A stretch of DNA of 64,000 nt from Eopsaltria australis (lineage: Eukaryota; Chordata; Aves; Passeriformes; Petroicidae): contig JAVTVJ010001725.1 of assembly GCA_034509425.1 (NCBI GenBank), positions 62,001 through 126,000 on the forward strand, given 5' to 3'. The translations under genes were made by a program, and so were the position numbers. Position 1 is the stretch's first letter; every line of letters begins with the position of its first letter. The notes below the pieces were generated by a model. The model was given only the letters and a program-made list of their open reading frames with translations, did no database searches and was not told where the DNA came from. Of this stretch, positions 53,001 to 64,000 are shown piece by piece.

Positions 53001-55881
53001 TATTTGGTTTTAGAGGAATTTCCAGAACACATTCCTCTTGGATGTATGTCAAAAATACTTATAGAAGCAACATGCAGAAAGGTGAGTAACAGAACGTAAA
53101 TGATGACCATTACCAAAATAATACAAATTCCATGATCAGATTACTATCTCTAATCTAACAGCATAGCAGACACTTATTAAAATATATTTTCTTCTTTTTC
53201 CTTTTCAGAAGTGAACAAAACACCATTACAAAGTGCCAAACTGACAGCAGCGGAATTAATTTTGACTGCCTGGTAGACAAAGCATAGCAACCAAGCTGGA
53301 TTTCTTTAAATTTAATATATTTGTCAGGCTTGTCTTTTTCCTCTGCTCTATGCAATGGCTCTTTGTCCTTTGACATTAATTGTACCATTTCCATTTACTC
53401 CAAAGATTTTCAGTTCAACTCTCAAACACAGGAACTAACTGCATGCTAATTACCATTTCAGTAACATGTAAATATGCTAAGCTATATGTTTGTCAAAATA
53501 AATAGAAGAAGAAAGGACACCATTTCAGATTATTGGCTAAGACAAGTCCTATTCTTGAATCTTCCACTTACTGCTAGCAATTCTAAGTAGTTCAAGGAAC
53601 ATTATTTTTGAATAGAGACTACTAAAAAGTAGGAAGTACAACCCATTAAAAATAACTTGGGTCTTGCCACAGTGGGTAGAAGAATGATTAACTACGTTGA
53701 CATCAAGGATGAAAAATTTGTGTAAGGGAAAATCTAGCACATCTGTGAATAGAAAAGGTTTCTAGGATGACAATTATCCTATTTCCATTTCTCAGGGAAG
53801 GGGTTGAACTATTTTAGATGTAGGAGTGACTCCCTGGAGAGCTCTATACTAGCTAAGGGTGATAGGGAGGGAGGGAGGGAGGGAAGAAGGGAAAGGAGTT
53901 CACATTATTTTCCCCAGTCTCTGAAGTAAAAAAGATACATCCTTCAATAACTTTAGAAAGTACATTACAAGAGTAAGAATTTTTGTAATTTTAATTGTAT
54001 TAAATATAAATTTTAATTGAATACAAACATTAATATCTAACAAAACTAACCAATTCTGGATAACTCAGATGCAAACACAGTGCCAGCCTTCACTAACACA
54101 CTAAGACAGACATTCCCCCCTTCCTATAAAATCCACATGTGGATGGATTGACAACACCAAGTTGAGTGGTGTAATTGACATACCCAAAGGACAGGAAGCC
54201 ACCCAGAGGGACCTAGAGTAGCTAAAAAAGTGGGCCAATGGAAACCTCATGAGGTCCAACAAGTCCATGCACAAGGTCACAAATCCTTTGCTCCTGCATT
54301 GCCAGGTTTAACTTCACTTCTTATTCCCAATCCCTCTCTTTATCCCTGCAGATTACCCTCAGTCCCTTCAGCAAGCAAAAAATGAAGAAGGGCACCCTAT
54401 GGTCTATACTCAGCAGTTTTCTCTGATATTCCCATCTTCTCACACCTTTCCTCTGCTTCAGTGTGAGTTCTTCCACTGGCTGCAATGCTTCAGGGAAACC
54501 TTTTCTAGAGCAGGTTTTCCTTGGCTGGAAGGGAATAATGGCTCTGCCACGGAGCAGCTCCTCATTCCCCTCGTCTGACTTCGGTGTTTCTTCTGTTTTG
54601 CACTACTTTTATTCCCTCCTCCCCTCTCTGGTGTTCTTCCCTTTCTCAAATACAGTATCAGAGGAGCCACTGTGGCTGAGAGGCTCTGCTGTGCCCTGTG
54701 TGTGTTGGCTGGAGCTGGCTGGAACCCTCCATGTCCAGCCATGGGCAGCCCTGGCCTCTCCTCACAGAGACTGCCCTGCAGCCCCCTGGCCAGCACCTCA
54801 CCACGCACATCCAGTGCAAAGAGATACACTAACTCCTTCAGAAGTTGCAGAGAGCCTTGTCTCAGAATTCTGGGAGAAATCTGCTTGATTTCTTTAAATA
54901 CATATGAATACAAGAAAATTGTTTTGAACTAAATTTACTGTTCTTTATTTGCAGATAAGTTACACTATCTATTGCCATGAAGAACAGAAAATTAGTTTAT
55001 TGTTGTATCGTGTAACAATGCTTGACACATCCATTGAAATCAGGCAATAGAAAGATGGTGGCGTTCACTGCAAAATTTTTTCTCAATATGTAATGAAAAC
55101 ATTCGAGTGCTTACAGATTTTTTGCAAACACGCCTGTTCATATTTGTATAAAATCAGATGTGTAACTGAGGTAATTTTTTCAGAGAGGGAAACAGAACAA
55201 AATACAGAAGATGAATATCAACTGGCATCTTTTTAAATGCAATGCTGAGCAATGGCTTGAAAAATGAGGTAATTAAGGTTTGCTTATGAACAATTAGCTG
55301 TGAGTTCATGAACTGCTCAGATGAGCAAAAAAAGTAAATTAGGTACATGTATAGAGGATATAAGAAAAATATTAGATTTTTGAACCAAGGAAGGATAATT
55401 AGATAGGAAATTATCCTGAAAAATCAGAATATGTTAATATTCTTATAAGATTAAACTAACATGCAAAATAGCTGAAATCTACCAACAGTTTGCAGAAGGA
55501 CACATGAAACATGTGGGATGGTTTTAAGAACTTCCTTTCAGGGAAGTTCTTGGTTCCTCCAGGCTGTTGAGACAACATCAGCCTTTGTTCATGAAGCTCT
55601 GTGAAGGTGTGGGGCTGTACCAAACACCAATTTCATTTGAATGCACTTGCTACTGTAATAATACATTATTCCTTGAGTTCTTCTTACAGCACTGGTTCTC
55701 TTGGGCTCTCAAATCATGATATTTTTGTGATCTGAGTTTGTTCAGAGGATTCCATACAGTCTCTGCCCTTCCCATATAATCTATTGTGATCATTGCACAT
55801 ACAAATTAAAACAACTGTATGAATGAACATAGTGACCTGTAATATTTGAGTTGCAGTCTCATATGTCATTAAGAATTTTCA
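50057..55881. other. AT-rich sequence, no gene seen
   Basis: About 5.8 kb. A GC-richer patch lies at about 54,440-54,900 with overlapping ORFs on both strands (141 and 151 codons), but neither shows a family signature or a plausible exon structure. The rest has only short random ORFs. Confidence 0.55.
53864..53884 (+). repeat. (GGGA)n microsatellite
   Basis: About five GGGA units in tandem, followed by a purine-rich stretch. Confidence 0.85.
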
Positions 55882-55886
55882 TTCAT

Positions 55887-56783
55887 TGTTGAAGGTTGGA
55901 TCTGGTTCTTTTCCTCAGGAATTTTTCTCCCATGGGTTGCTAAGACACAAATGACTGAGTACTTAAGAGAAACAAAGCACAAGGCTGTAGCCTTTCTCCT
56001 TGGCAGGGTGGGGCAAAATTGCCCCTCATGGAAGCAGAGCCTGGTAACACGAGATTTGGAGAGACTGAAAAGCAAGGGCAGGGGGGAGGTCACGCTCTCT
56101 TGCTCGGGACCCTCGGAGCTGGACGGTCGGAGCTGCTGTCTGCTGAACCCACGGCCCCCTGAGAAGCCAGCACGGAGCTGCCGGTCTGTCTGCTGTGAGT
56201 CTCTGCCCTCTGTCCCATCGGGAGCCGACCTGCCTGCCACCAGCCAGCTCTGAGTTTTCTCCGCTACATTGTAGCGGGGTTTTTTCCCTGCACGTGGAGA
56301 CCCCTTACCGTCCCAGCTCCCTGTGTCCGGGGATCCTGCTGTGGCACCGACACCAGCTGCCCCTCCCGAGGGTCTGTGGAGCAAGGGCTCTCCTCCATCC
56401 CTCCGTGCTTCGGGCAGTCGCCATTGCCGTGTGCTACCTGAGCTCACGCCGGAGCGCCCCCTGCAGCCGCCGGGGAATCACCACACCCAGAGCGCCCCCT
56501 GCAGGCTGTGACTAGAACTGCACCAAAAGAAAAAGGTGCCTGAAGCCGAGCAGGCTGCCACTGGGTTTCTGATTCTGTTTGTTGGTTAACGTTATAGTTG
56601 TTGTTATTTGTTATCCTTTGTTTTAGATAGTAGTAAAGAACTGTTATTCCTATTCCCATATCTTTGCCTGAGAGCCTCTTGATTTCAAATTTATAATAAT
56701 TCGGAGGGAGAGGGGTTGCAGTTTCCCATTCCAAGGGAGGCTCCTGCCTTCCTTAACAGACACCTGTCCTTCAAACCAGGACA
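55887..56783 (+). mobile_element. Solo LTR of V family (897 bp)
   Basis: TGTTGAAGGT...AACCAGGACA, flanked by TTCAT (55,882-55,886) and TTAAT (56,784-56,788), a direct repeat with one change. It keeps the CCGCTAC-ATT-GTAGCGG hairpin and the 24-bp segment absent from provirus V. Confidence 0.93.
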
Positions 56784-56788
56784 TTAAT

Positions 56789-57667
56789 CTACTGGGAAAA
56801 CAAATTATACCAAATTATACAGATTTTTTTCAACAAAAATATATATTTCAAAATAATGGAAGTAGACTGGAAAATAATTGACTTCTACTTAAATTCTATT
56901 AGTTGTGCATAACCTAGGAAAAAATGTGGAAAATACAGCAAAGTATAATTTCTCATCAGCACAATTCAAAGATTGGTTTTCTTATTTGATAACAGTATCA
57001 TTACAAGTCAAACTGACTTATGCAGCTGAAAAATGAGCTAAATTAACGACTGTTTCTCTCCCTTCTTGTGTTACAAAGGCACAGACGGTCTTTAGGATGG
57101 GCTTAAAAGGAAGAGATGAGAAGTTTTTGTTGGGTGCCAAGTAATACATCTTTCCAAAATTTACTGGTCTGCAAAAATTAGAAACAAATAAATTTTAACA
57201 ACTCTCTTAATGCAAAACCAGAGTTGAAGCACTATTGGTTTTGTTACTTATTTTCCTTGCCTTAGCGGACAAAATGGTTAGGCAGGCAATGTAACCGCAA
57301 TTAACTGGCCTATTAAAAAGAAAATCAATTTAAACATACAGGCCATAAGCATTTTTTCAATACAATGTTGTTCTTATGTCCAAACAGTGACGAGGCTGAA
57401 GTTGTGTTCCATGCAGGTGTACACACACACAGAGCCCATATATATCCTACACATACATTCATATCTATCTGTCTACATACATATATATACACATGTACAT
57501 GATCAGCCAAAGATCACACAGATCCACAGAGCACCCACATGAACACAGGGTGCACCAACACCATCCTTCCCTCTCTGGCTGGACAGGATGGAGGTCCAGT
57601 GATGAGAAATATATCCATATGTACAATGCAGGTCCCTCCAGCAGCTGCATTTACTCAGCCTGCCCAA
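56789..57667. other. AT-rich sequence with a CA/TA repeat, no gene
   Basis: It holds a mixed CA/TA/ATCT simple repeat at about 57,418-57,500 and nothing else recognised. Confidence 0.55.
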
Positions 57668-58170
57668 TGTTGAGATCTGGTTATTAAACTTTTTAGAGTG
57701 ATGCCTCTGCCTGAATTAATGTGCAAACATGACTATATGCCAAAGTCAATAGTATGAATTTCATTTAACAGTAAATGTGAAAGAGAGAGAGAGATATGGT
57801 ATGTGTGAACGCCATAGAAAAGAGGTGGGGGGAGATAAAGGTAGTGACAGAGACATTAAGTAGAAAATATCACCACTCTGTGGATCCTAATGGCAACCCA
57901 TTGATCCTTTCCATCAGGTCTTCTTGGTGGTGAGGGTCTCCCCTCAAAAACAGAGTCCAATGAATTAATATACATTTGGGCAAGGTGAGAATGTCCAGGT
58001 ACCATCCCTGGGGTGGGGAGCAGTTTTACACAGTCTCTTGTAACAGACTGGGTCTGTTGCATCACTTTGCATCATGTGCAGTCCTCTGGTGCAAGGCCTC
58101 AAGGCAGGCACTGTTTTCGATAAAAAATTGTGTGTATGGCATCAGCCTTTCATGGATGACTGTGGCTAGC
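57668..58170 (-). repeat. LTR-like repeat, copy 2 (minus strand)
   Basis: This starts TGTTGAGATC and follows copy 1 (47,397) through ATATGCCAA, CAATAGTATGA, the GA run, CACCACTCTGTGG and CATCATGTGCAGTCCTCTGGTG-like blocks. It is more diverged and shorter than copy 1. The right end is approximate. Confidence 0.55.
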
Positions 58171-59539
58171 TCATCTTCCAAGAAACAACAAACTCAAACT
58201 TTCCTGCCAAGAAAATTCAAAGTCTAGTCCTGTACTACAGCTGTGATAAAAGGATTAAACATTATTTCTTCTTTGCAATACTGTAAGAAAAGAAATTAAT
58301 TTAAAATTCACGGAGTCAGAGGTAGTATGAGTTGGTAAACAAGTAGTCTGGATTCTCTCAAAGGGATAGTGAATCATGGACACAAATTTCTACCTAACCT
58401 TGTCTGTGGATTTTATACAGTGATTCATTAACATAAACCACAACAATCCTAAGGCTGGGAGTTAAATCGTGGATTTTAGCTTCTCTAAAAGTCTTTATTA
58501 TGTCCAGTTATTAATACTCTGAATAAAAGAGTATCTCAATTCACTTTTCAAGAATGTTGTGGCACATGAGCCCAGAGACATTTCAGAAAGTTTTTGATCA
58601 TGCTATCCATTTTTCTAATTTTTGATTTGCACCATAATCCAGCAGTCTATGTTTTAGTGATTACAGCAGTTGTTGACTGGCTTGCCACATGTTGTAAAAC
58701 ACTAAGCCTGGCCAGTCACCACTCACCCCTGTGAAGCAAGATATAAGCGTCCACAACTGTGTGACTGTGTTAGATTTCCTGTCCACTTCGCATGACTACA
58801 CAGGACTTCATGATTAACAATCTAACATGTACCTCTGCCTGCTGTTTCTCATTTTGAATGTAAGAATATTCTTATATTGCACTGTTGATTAATTGCTAAA
58901 ATTTTGTGTCTTTCAGTAATAACATTTAGGGTTTGTTAATCTTGTCCTAACAGTGCTAATGTTTTCATTTACAGTAAGCATTTTCACAGGTACACTGATT
59001 TCATCATGTATATGTAAGATGCTGGCACCCCATTTTGAAACAATGTTTTTCTACAAACTGTCTTTATAGTAATTTTAAGGAAAATAATGAACATTTTTGC
59101 CATACACCTCTCATTTCTGAAATCTCTGTCCTTGTCTTCTGCTTTTTTTTTAACTTCTCTCTCCCATTTCCCAGTGTCATCAGGGAGATAGTTTTGCATC
59201 AGATTCTAAATGTATCTGTCCTGGATGCAAGTTTATTTCCTTGATGGCAGTAAAGATGAAATAGAAACTGTATGTAATGACTGCAGTTTTTAACAGTGGC
59301 ATGAGAGGCAAAATTGTGGTACCCATCCATTGAAAGCAAAAAATACAAGGATCTGGGTATTTATAAATCCACAGCTGAACTTCAGCTCCTAGAAAAAATA
59401 TTTGCTTAAGTTATCAAACAATTCATTAAATTCCTACAAGGCAGCAAGGTGATGAGTAAGACCATGCATGTATCTGATGAAATCAGGTAGTGTCGAACCC
59501 AATTTACTTGTTTTTGCGACAGGGTAACACACATTGTGA
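58171..59539. other. AT-rich sequence, nothing recognised
   Basis: No gene, RNA gene or clear repeat seen. Confidence 0.55.
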
Positions 59540-59620
59540 ATCCTGGAAGAACAGTGGATGTCAAATATCTTGATGTTAGTAAGGCTTTTGACATTGTTTC
59601 ACATGACATTTCATAAACAA
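59540..59620 (+). pseudogene. CR1 reverse transcriptase relic
   Basis: In the frame starting at 59,554 the sequence codes Tyr-Leu-Asp-Val-Ser-Lys-Ala-Phe-Asp-Ile-Val-Ser-His-Asp, the catalytic block A of CR1-type LINE reverse transcriptases, and then stops. The surrounding few hundred bases may also be CR1 but are too decayed to follow. Confidence 0.65.
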
Positions 59621-62344
59621 ATTTAGGAATTCTTGTTTTCAGAAAGAATGGATGCAAACTGGTAGGGAAGACAGGGATTATAAAGTACATTCAGGCAGGG
59701 ATTATCAAAGAGAATGGCAGGTGACCACAAAAATCTGCTCTAATTTTCAGCACTATGTTTAAATATCTATGTTTTAGATAAAAAGAATTTAAGAAGAGGG
59801 GTTGGCATGTTGCAGAATACTAGTAAGATGAGTACTAGAGAATAGACTGGAATATGAAATACTTTCAAAAAGTGGAGATATGGTCTTAAAAAGATTGGAT
59901 GCTGTTCAAATAAGGACAAGCATAAGATCATCTACAAATAATAAAGAATAAATCTGACTATTCTAATAGATCAGATTGTGAAAATGTAAATGACAAGAGA
60001 CATCACAGACTGCATCCAGGAAAGGCATTTTCAGATGAGGCAAGTGTAAAAAAAAAGTATATGCAGAAAGCACTGGTGATGTATGCAGTACTGGCCACTC
60101 ATGTTTTGAAAATATTTATTCATACTGAAGTAGATTTGACACAATAATGCTTCTAGAAACATGTGGGGAAAAGGCTGACTATTTTGAAGAAGAAAAATGG
60201 GTTTCCTTCTTTTACCTGCAAAACAAAGGGTAAGAAAAGATATAACTGAGGTGATATATCACTTTCCCACAGCCTACATTATATGCATAAACTTCAGGGT
60301 AAAAAAAAAAAGCCTTATTTAAGGTAAAGGATGATGTTGACACAAGAAAATGATTAATTTAATCTGCCCATAAATTAAATTAGGTTGTAAATTATAACAG
60401 TTCTAAACATCAGAGGAGTGATATTTAGAGGGGAGAGGGGATTGTGGGGAGGGAATTCAAACCTAATAAGCTGATTAAGTTCTATCTTGAAGCTAGTTAA
60501 AGGAATTGTGATGAAGCAATTACCTGCTATTACAGCTGGGACTGGTTTTCATGCTTCAGGAGAGCCATTCCTGTTCCAAATTCTTCATCTTACATCTAAA
60601 TTTAAAGTAAGCATGTACAGTAGCTATTAAACTTCTTTTAGCAGTATGCACCTATATGCCCTCAGTAATAAAAATCTGTGTTCTTTGCCACTCCCTAACA
60701 CCACCCTGTGAGAGCAGTCTGGAATCAGGCCTCTGTTGTGCCACAGACTGCAGGGGATAGCATCCTTTGGCATCTCACCACCACCCCTGCACTGAGCAGC
60801 AGCTCTGGCCCCCTGTGCACTCCACATCCCACACCAATCCCTGCATTAATTGTGTTGCATGAGTTGCCAGATCTGATGGCAACACTCCTGATGGTGCGTG
60901 CTCCCTGGACATGAGTTAAATAGGAAGTCAGGTATGAATCTGCTAGGTCTACCTGGGAGAGGTTTGTTCAGTACCTTTTTCAGAAGAACACTTCTCACAT
61001 AATGTTTTGGTTCCAGTTGCAGCTAACTGGGTGCAGCTTCTGCTGCTTTCTGCTGTGCTGTGAGCCAAAGATGCCTGAATGTGCCTTCCTGGGCATAGAT
61101 CACACACCGTGGAGATCTGTGCTACTGCAGTTGGACCGCTTTTGGTGATCAGGATACACCGATTAAAAGTGAGGAAATGAAGGGTGTCATAGAGGAAGCT
61201 GCTTATTGATAATGTGACCTGATCTTCTCAGGTAACATCTCTGCTGTTGAATTAACTGAACATTTGAGAAGGTTGGAACAAGTGTTGCCATTGCAATTAA
61301 GGAAGAGCTCCTTCAGCTGTCCCTTCAGGTCAGAAATTTACAGTCACATTTTTGTTACTTTTGTTTCATTTTGAGGAGAGTGACTTATGCAAAAAGTATT
61401 TTTTTATTTTCAGTTCAGGGGGCATTAGAAAGTTCTGAGAGATATGACACTTTTGAAGCTTAAGAACTTTCTGAACATTAATGAATAATTAGTTTGTCAA
61501 ATAATATGCATTTTTAATAAGCATTGATTGTTAAGTTGCTACAACAATGGAAATATTAACTCGCCTTGTTATACTGAAATGCAAAACTTCTTGCTAGATA
61601 CGTAACTTGCAAATGTAGAACTCAAAAATATATTCTTAAAAATAGAAGAAGTAAACAAAATGCAAATACATTGGACATAACCAAAACATGTTCAACATAG
61701 GCTGTCTTTAAAAACAAAGACATTGAAATAAAAAGTAAAATTCAATAAAATATTCCTGAAGTCTTTTGGAGGAATTTAAGCTAATGTAATTCAAAGTGGA
61801 GGACACCATTTGTGCTTCTGAGACCACAGTTAGAAATTATTCATTCTTACATTCTATACCTCAAGCACTTCAAAGTTTCAGTTGAGGATTTATCACTATT
61901 TCATGCAAAGTTATTCCCAGTAATTAAAAAAAAAAAATACACACACACCTACACCAGTAGTTATATACCTATTTCAAAGTATAAATGGAAAGCAAAAAGA
62001 ACCTTTAAACAAAACAGTTGTTCTGAACTTATATTTCTGGGCTTCTAGAACTAGGAATTCTTTTGACATTCCAAGCCTCTGCCATAATGACAGAAAATGG
62101 AAGTCTCCAAGAATACTTGCAATTAGACTGACATCTTATATTGTTAAATAAGGAATTAAAATAATCATTTGGAGTACCATAATCCTCAAGGAGAATACAT
62201 GCATATGTGCGTGAAGAGAGAGAGAAAGAAGTATCTCTTAAAACTGTCAGTAATGACAGTGTTCCAATATTCAACACTGTAAAAGATCAGGTTAATACAT
62301 AATTTGATTCTCCACATTTAGATTTACCATCTATAGATGCATTG
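59621..62344. other. AT-rich sequence, no gene seen
   Basis: Short random ORFs only. Runs of A at 60,301-60,311 and 61,926-61,936, the latter followed by a short CA repeat. Confidence 0.55.
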
Positions 62345-62560
62345 AACAATGCCAACACCTCTGAGGATTGGCTGGTCACTGGAAGAGGCTCCCCAGGAAA
62401 GTGGTCATGGCAGCAAGCCTCCTAGAGTTTAAGGAGTGACTGGATGATGCTTTTAGTTTTTAGTTTTAGGCAGTCCTGAGAGGAGTAGGTTTTAGGACCT
62501 GATTATCCTTATGAGTCCCTTGCAATTTGAAATATTTTATGCTCCTATGATTCAGTAGTG
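62345..62560 (+). repeat. CR1 LINE 3' end (plus strand)
   Basis: Blocks typical of CR1 tails in order: CACTGGAAGAGGCTCCCCAG, AAGTGGTCATGGCA, GCCTCCTAGAGTTTAAGGAG, TGATTATCCTTATGAGTCCC, then a short degenerate ATTCTATG-like tail (TATGCTCCTATGATTC). Confidence 0.8.
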
Positions 62561-64000
62561 AATTCTCATGTTTTCAGAGAAGGGAGAGAAATTATTTTTT
62601 AATCTTTGTTGAAAAAAGGTTATCTAGTTTCTCAATATATCCTTTAGTGCTGATAAAAACAAAGTAAAGGAAAATATCTAGCTTGGAACATCTGAGAACA
62701 ATAGTGGCATTCATATGGCATAAACAGTGAATAATAACAAAATTCTTGTTAAAACCACAGAAACTAAGCTCCTGTTATTGTTATGTTTAATTAATATACA
62801 CTTTTTGTCAAGAGTTAATAGAAAACATAGAGGAAATTATTATTTTCACAGATATGCTGGGGTAAGTAAAGAATTTTTCTGTTATATACAGCTTGTAAAA
62901 TAGGTCTGAGAGGAAAGTCCAAAATAGTGTAACAGAACAGGGTGTAAATGTGAGAGACTGCACATTTTGAACACATAGTAAATTTTCACAGACAGGTGTT
63001 TTTTAAAAAAAAGTACTTTGAAAAATTATTTGATTCTTGGAATGTTTATGCTCTTAAGACTTCCCTTGTTGGAATCCATGCTTTTGAAGCAAATGATAAA
63101 TCTCCCATTCATTCAACCGTGTACTAAGAGTTTTTGCAAATCCTACTCAGAACACGCTGTTCTCAGACGTTACTTTGAGGAGCTGCCTAATCTGGCAGCC
63201 TGACAGAGGGAAGATGCTACAGCTTTGTGCTTCCAAGTCCAGCTTCCCAACAGGCACACATACACACATGTACCCAGGGCATGCACACATGTATGCACCC
63301 CTGTGTACATGCAGATCAAAACAGACAGAAACCACAGCACTCAGGAAATAATAAACAGCACAGAAGGACTCAGCCTGCTCCCCTTTCTGGCTAATCACAA
63401 TAAAAGCCTGTTAGTGGAAAATGGGCATGTACAGCTTGGAGCCCTCCAGAAGCTGAGCTCAAGCACTCAGGCTGCCCTGTAACTGCCTTGGATCCCAGCC
63501 TTCTCAGTTGCTGAGACACAAACATAGAAGCCTCCGAGATCACCGCCCTGCTCCAGTTGCTGGTACTCTAGCCTGCATGCAAAGACATGCTGACACATTC
63601 CCACACACAGTACAGGTTGCTCCAGTAACCATCCTTGCACACTCAGCTTGTTCATCAGCTTGTCCTAGACCCCTGACCCAGCTGCCTCACACATAGACAT
63701 ATGAAAGCCATGCTGTACTACCTGGTTGAAAACTATGAACCCACCCTGGTGCTAAACTGTGGCCACCTCAGACTCTGTGGTTTCTCCAGTACCTGGCATG
63801 GACTCTCTGATCCCTGAGGTAGACAACTGTCAGACCCCCTTGTCTCTCCAGGATCCAGCCCAGACTCTGGGGCCACTCTGATACCCAGCTGCTGAGCCTA
63901 TTCTACTTACTGGCTGGTCCATCTTGATGTACACCGGTGATTACACACTGAAACACACACCCGAACACAATGAACCCCTTTTGTGATCTTTCCAGTTGCT
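62561..64000. other. Sequence with CA-rich stretch, no gene seen
   Basis: No gene recognised. A CACA/GTAC-rich stretch lies at about 63,250-63,315. The last 800 bp are richer in G+C, with only short ORFs. Confidence 0.55.

Noticed and set aside
54458..54913. Overlapping ORFs of 141 (+) and 151 (-) codons in a GC-richer patch
   Set aside because: No conserved motif, no splice context, and low-complexity composition. Not supported as an exon.

Overview
The window looks like vertebrate, most probably bird, nuclear DNA. CR1-type LINE fragments, several endogenous retrovirus (ERV) families of avian type, an avian alpharetrovirus-like envelope and long AT-rich gene-free stretches all point that way. 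I see no host protein-coding gene, no functional RNA gene and no CRISPR array. Everything that codes is retroviral.

Bases 1-31,798 are a stack of ERVs nested inside one another, all on the + strand. From outside inward: (A) an ERVL-type gag-pol remnant (1-~1,523); (B) an element with gag, pol and a truncated env (about 1,683-9,168) that itself carries a solo LTR of its own family inside RNase H (6,675-7,352, direct repeat GGAGG); (D) a class II/ERVK-like provirus with a long Gag, a -1 slippery site between pro and pol, and an alpharetrovirus-like Env (9,169-24,514); (V) a complete ERVL-type provirus of 7.2 kb inserted in the integrase of D (15,468-22,683, direct repeat CCAGC, LTRs differing at 6 of 878 sites); and (C) a gammaretrovirus-like provirus without env (24,515-31,798), starting 8 bp into what should be the 3' LTR of D. 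A, B and D all lack their right-hand ends and C has no matching target-site repeat. One deletion, probably by recombination between two C-type copies, would explain all of this at once.

Within a provirus the usual order holds: LTR (promoter and poly(A) site), primer-binding site, gag, protease, reverse transcriptase/RNase H, integrase, sometimes env, polypurine tract, LTR. None of the copies is intact. V has 14 in-frame stops, all TAG or TGA and mostly at apparent Trp codons, despite near-identical LTRs. This suggests G-to-A editing during reverse transcription. C carries a tRNA-like 70-mer in its leader. Both C and D have very GC-rich Pro/Ala-rich inserts in Gag.

Bases 31,799-64,000 are AT-rich intergenic or intronic DNA with three solo LTRs of the V family (36,825-37,754 inside a CR1 copy; 40,545-41,335; 55,887-56,783), other older LTR-like repeats (about 42,125-42,590; 47,397-48,175; 49,389-50,056; 57,668-58,170), CR1 fragments (36,486-37,901 minus; about 59,540-59,620 plus; about 62,345-62,560 plus) and simple repeats. 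The density of young nested ERVs and lack of genes would fit a low-recombination region such as the W chromosome or heterochromatin, but the sequence alone cannot prove that.
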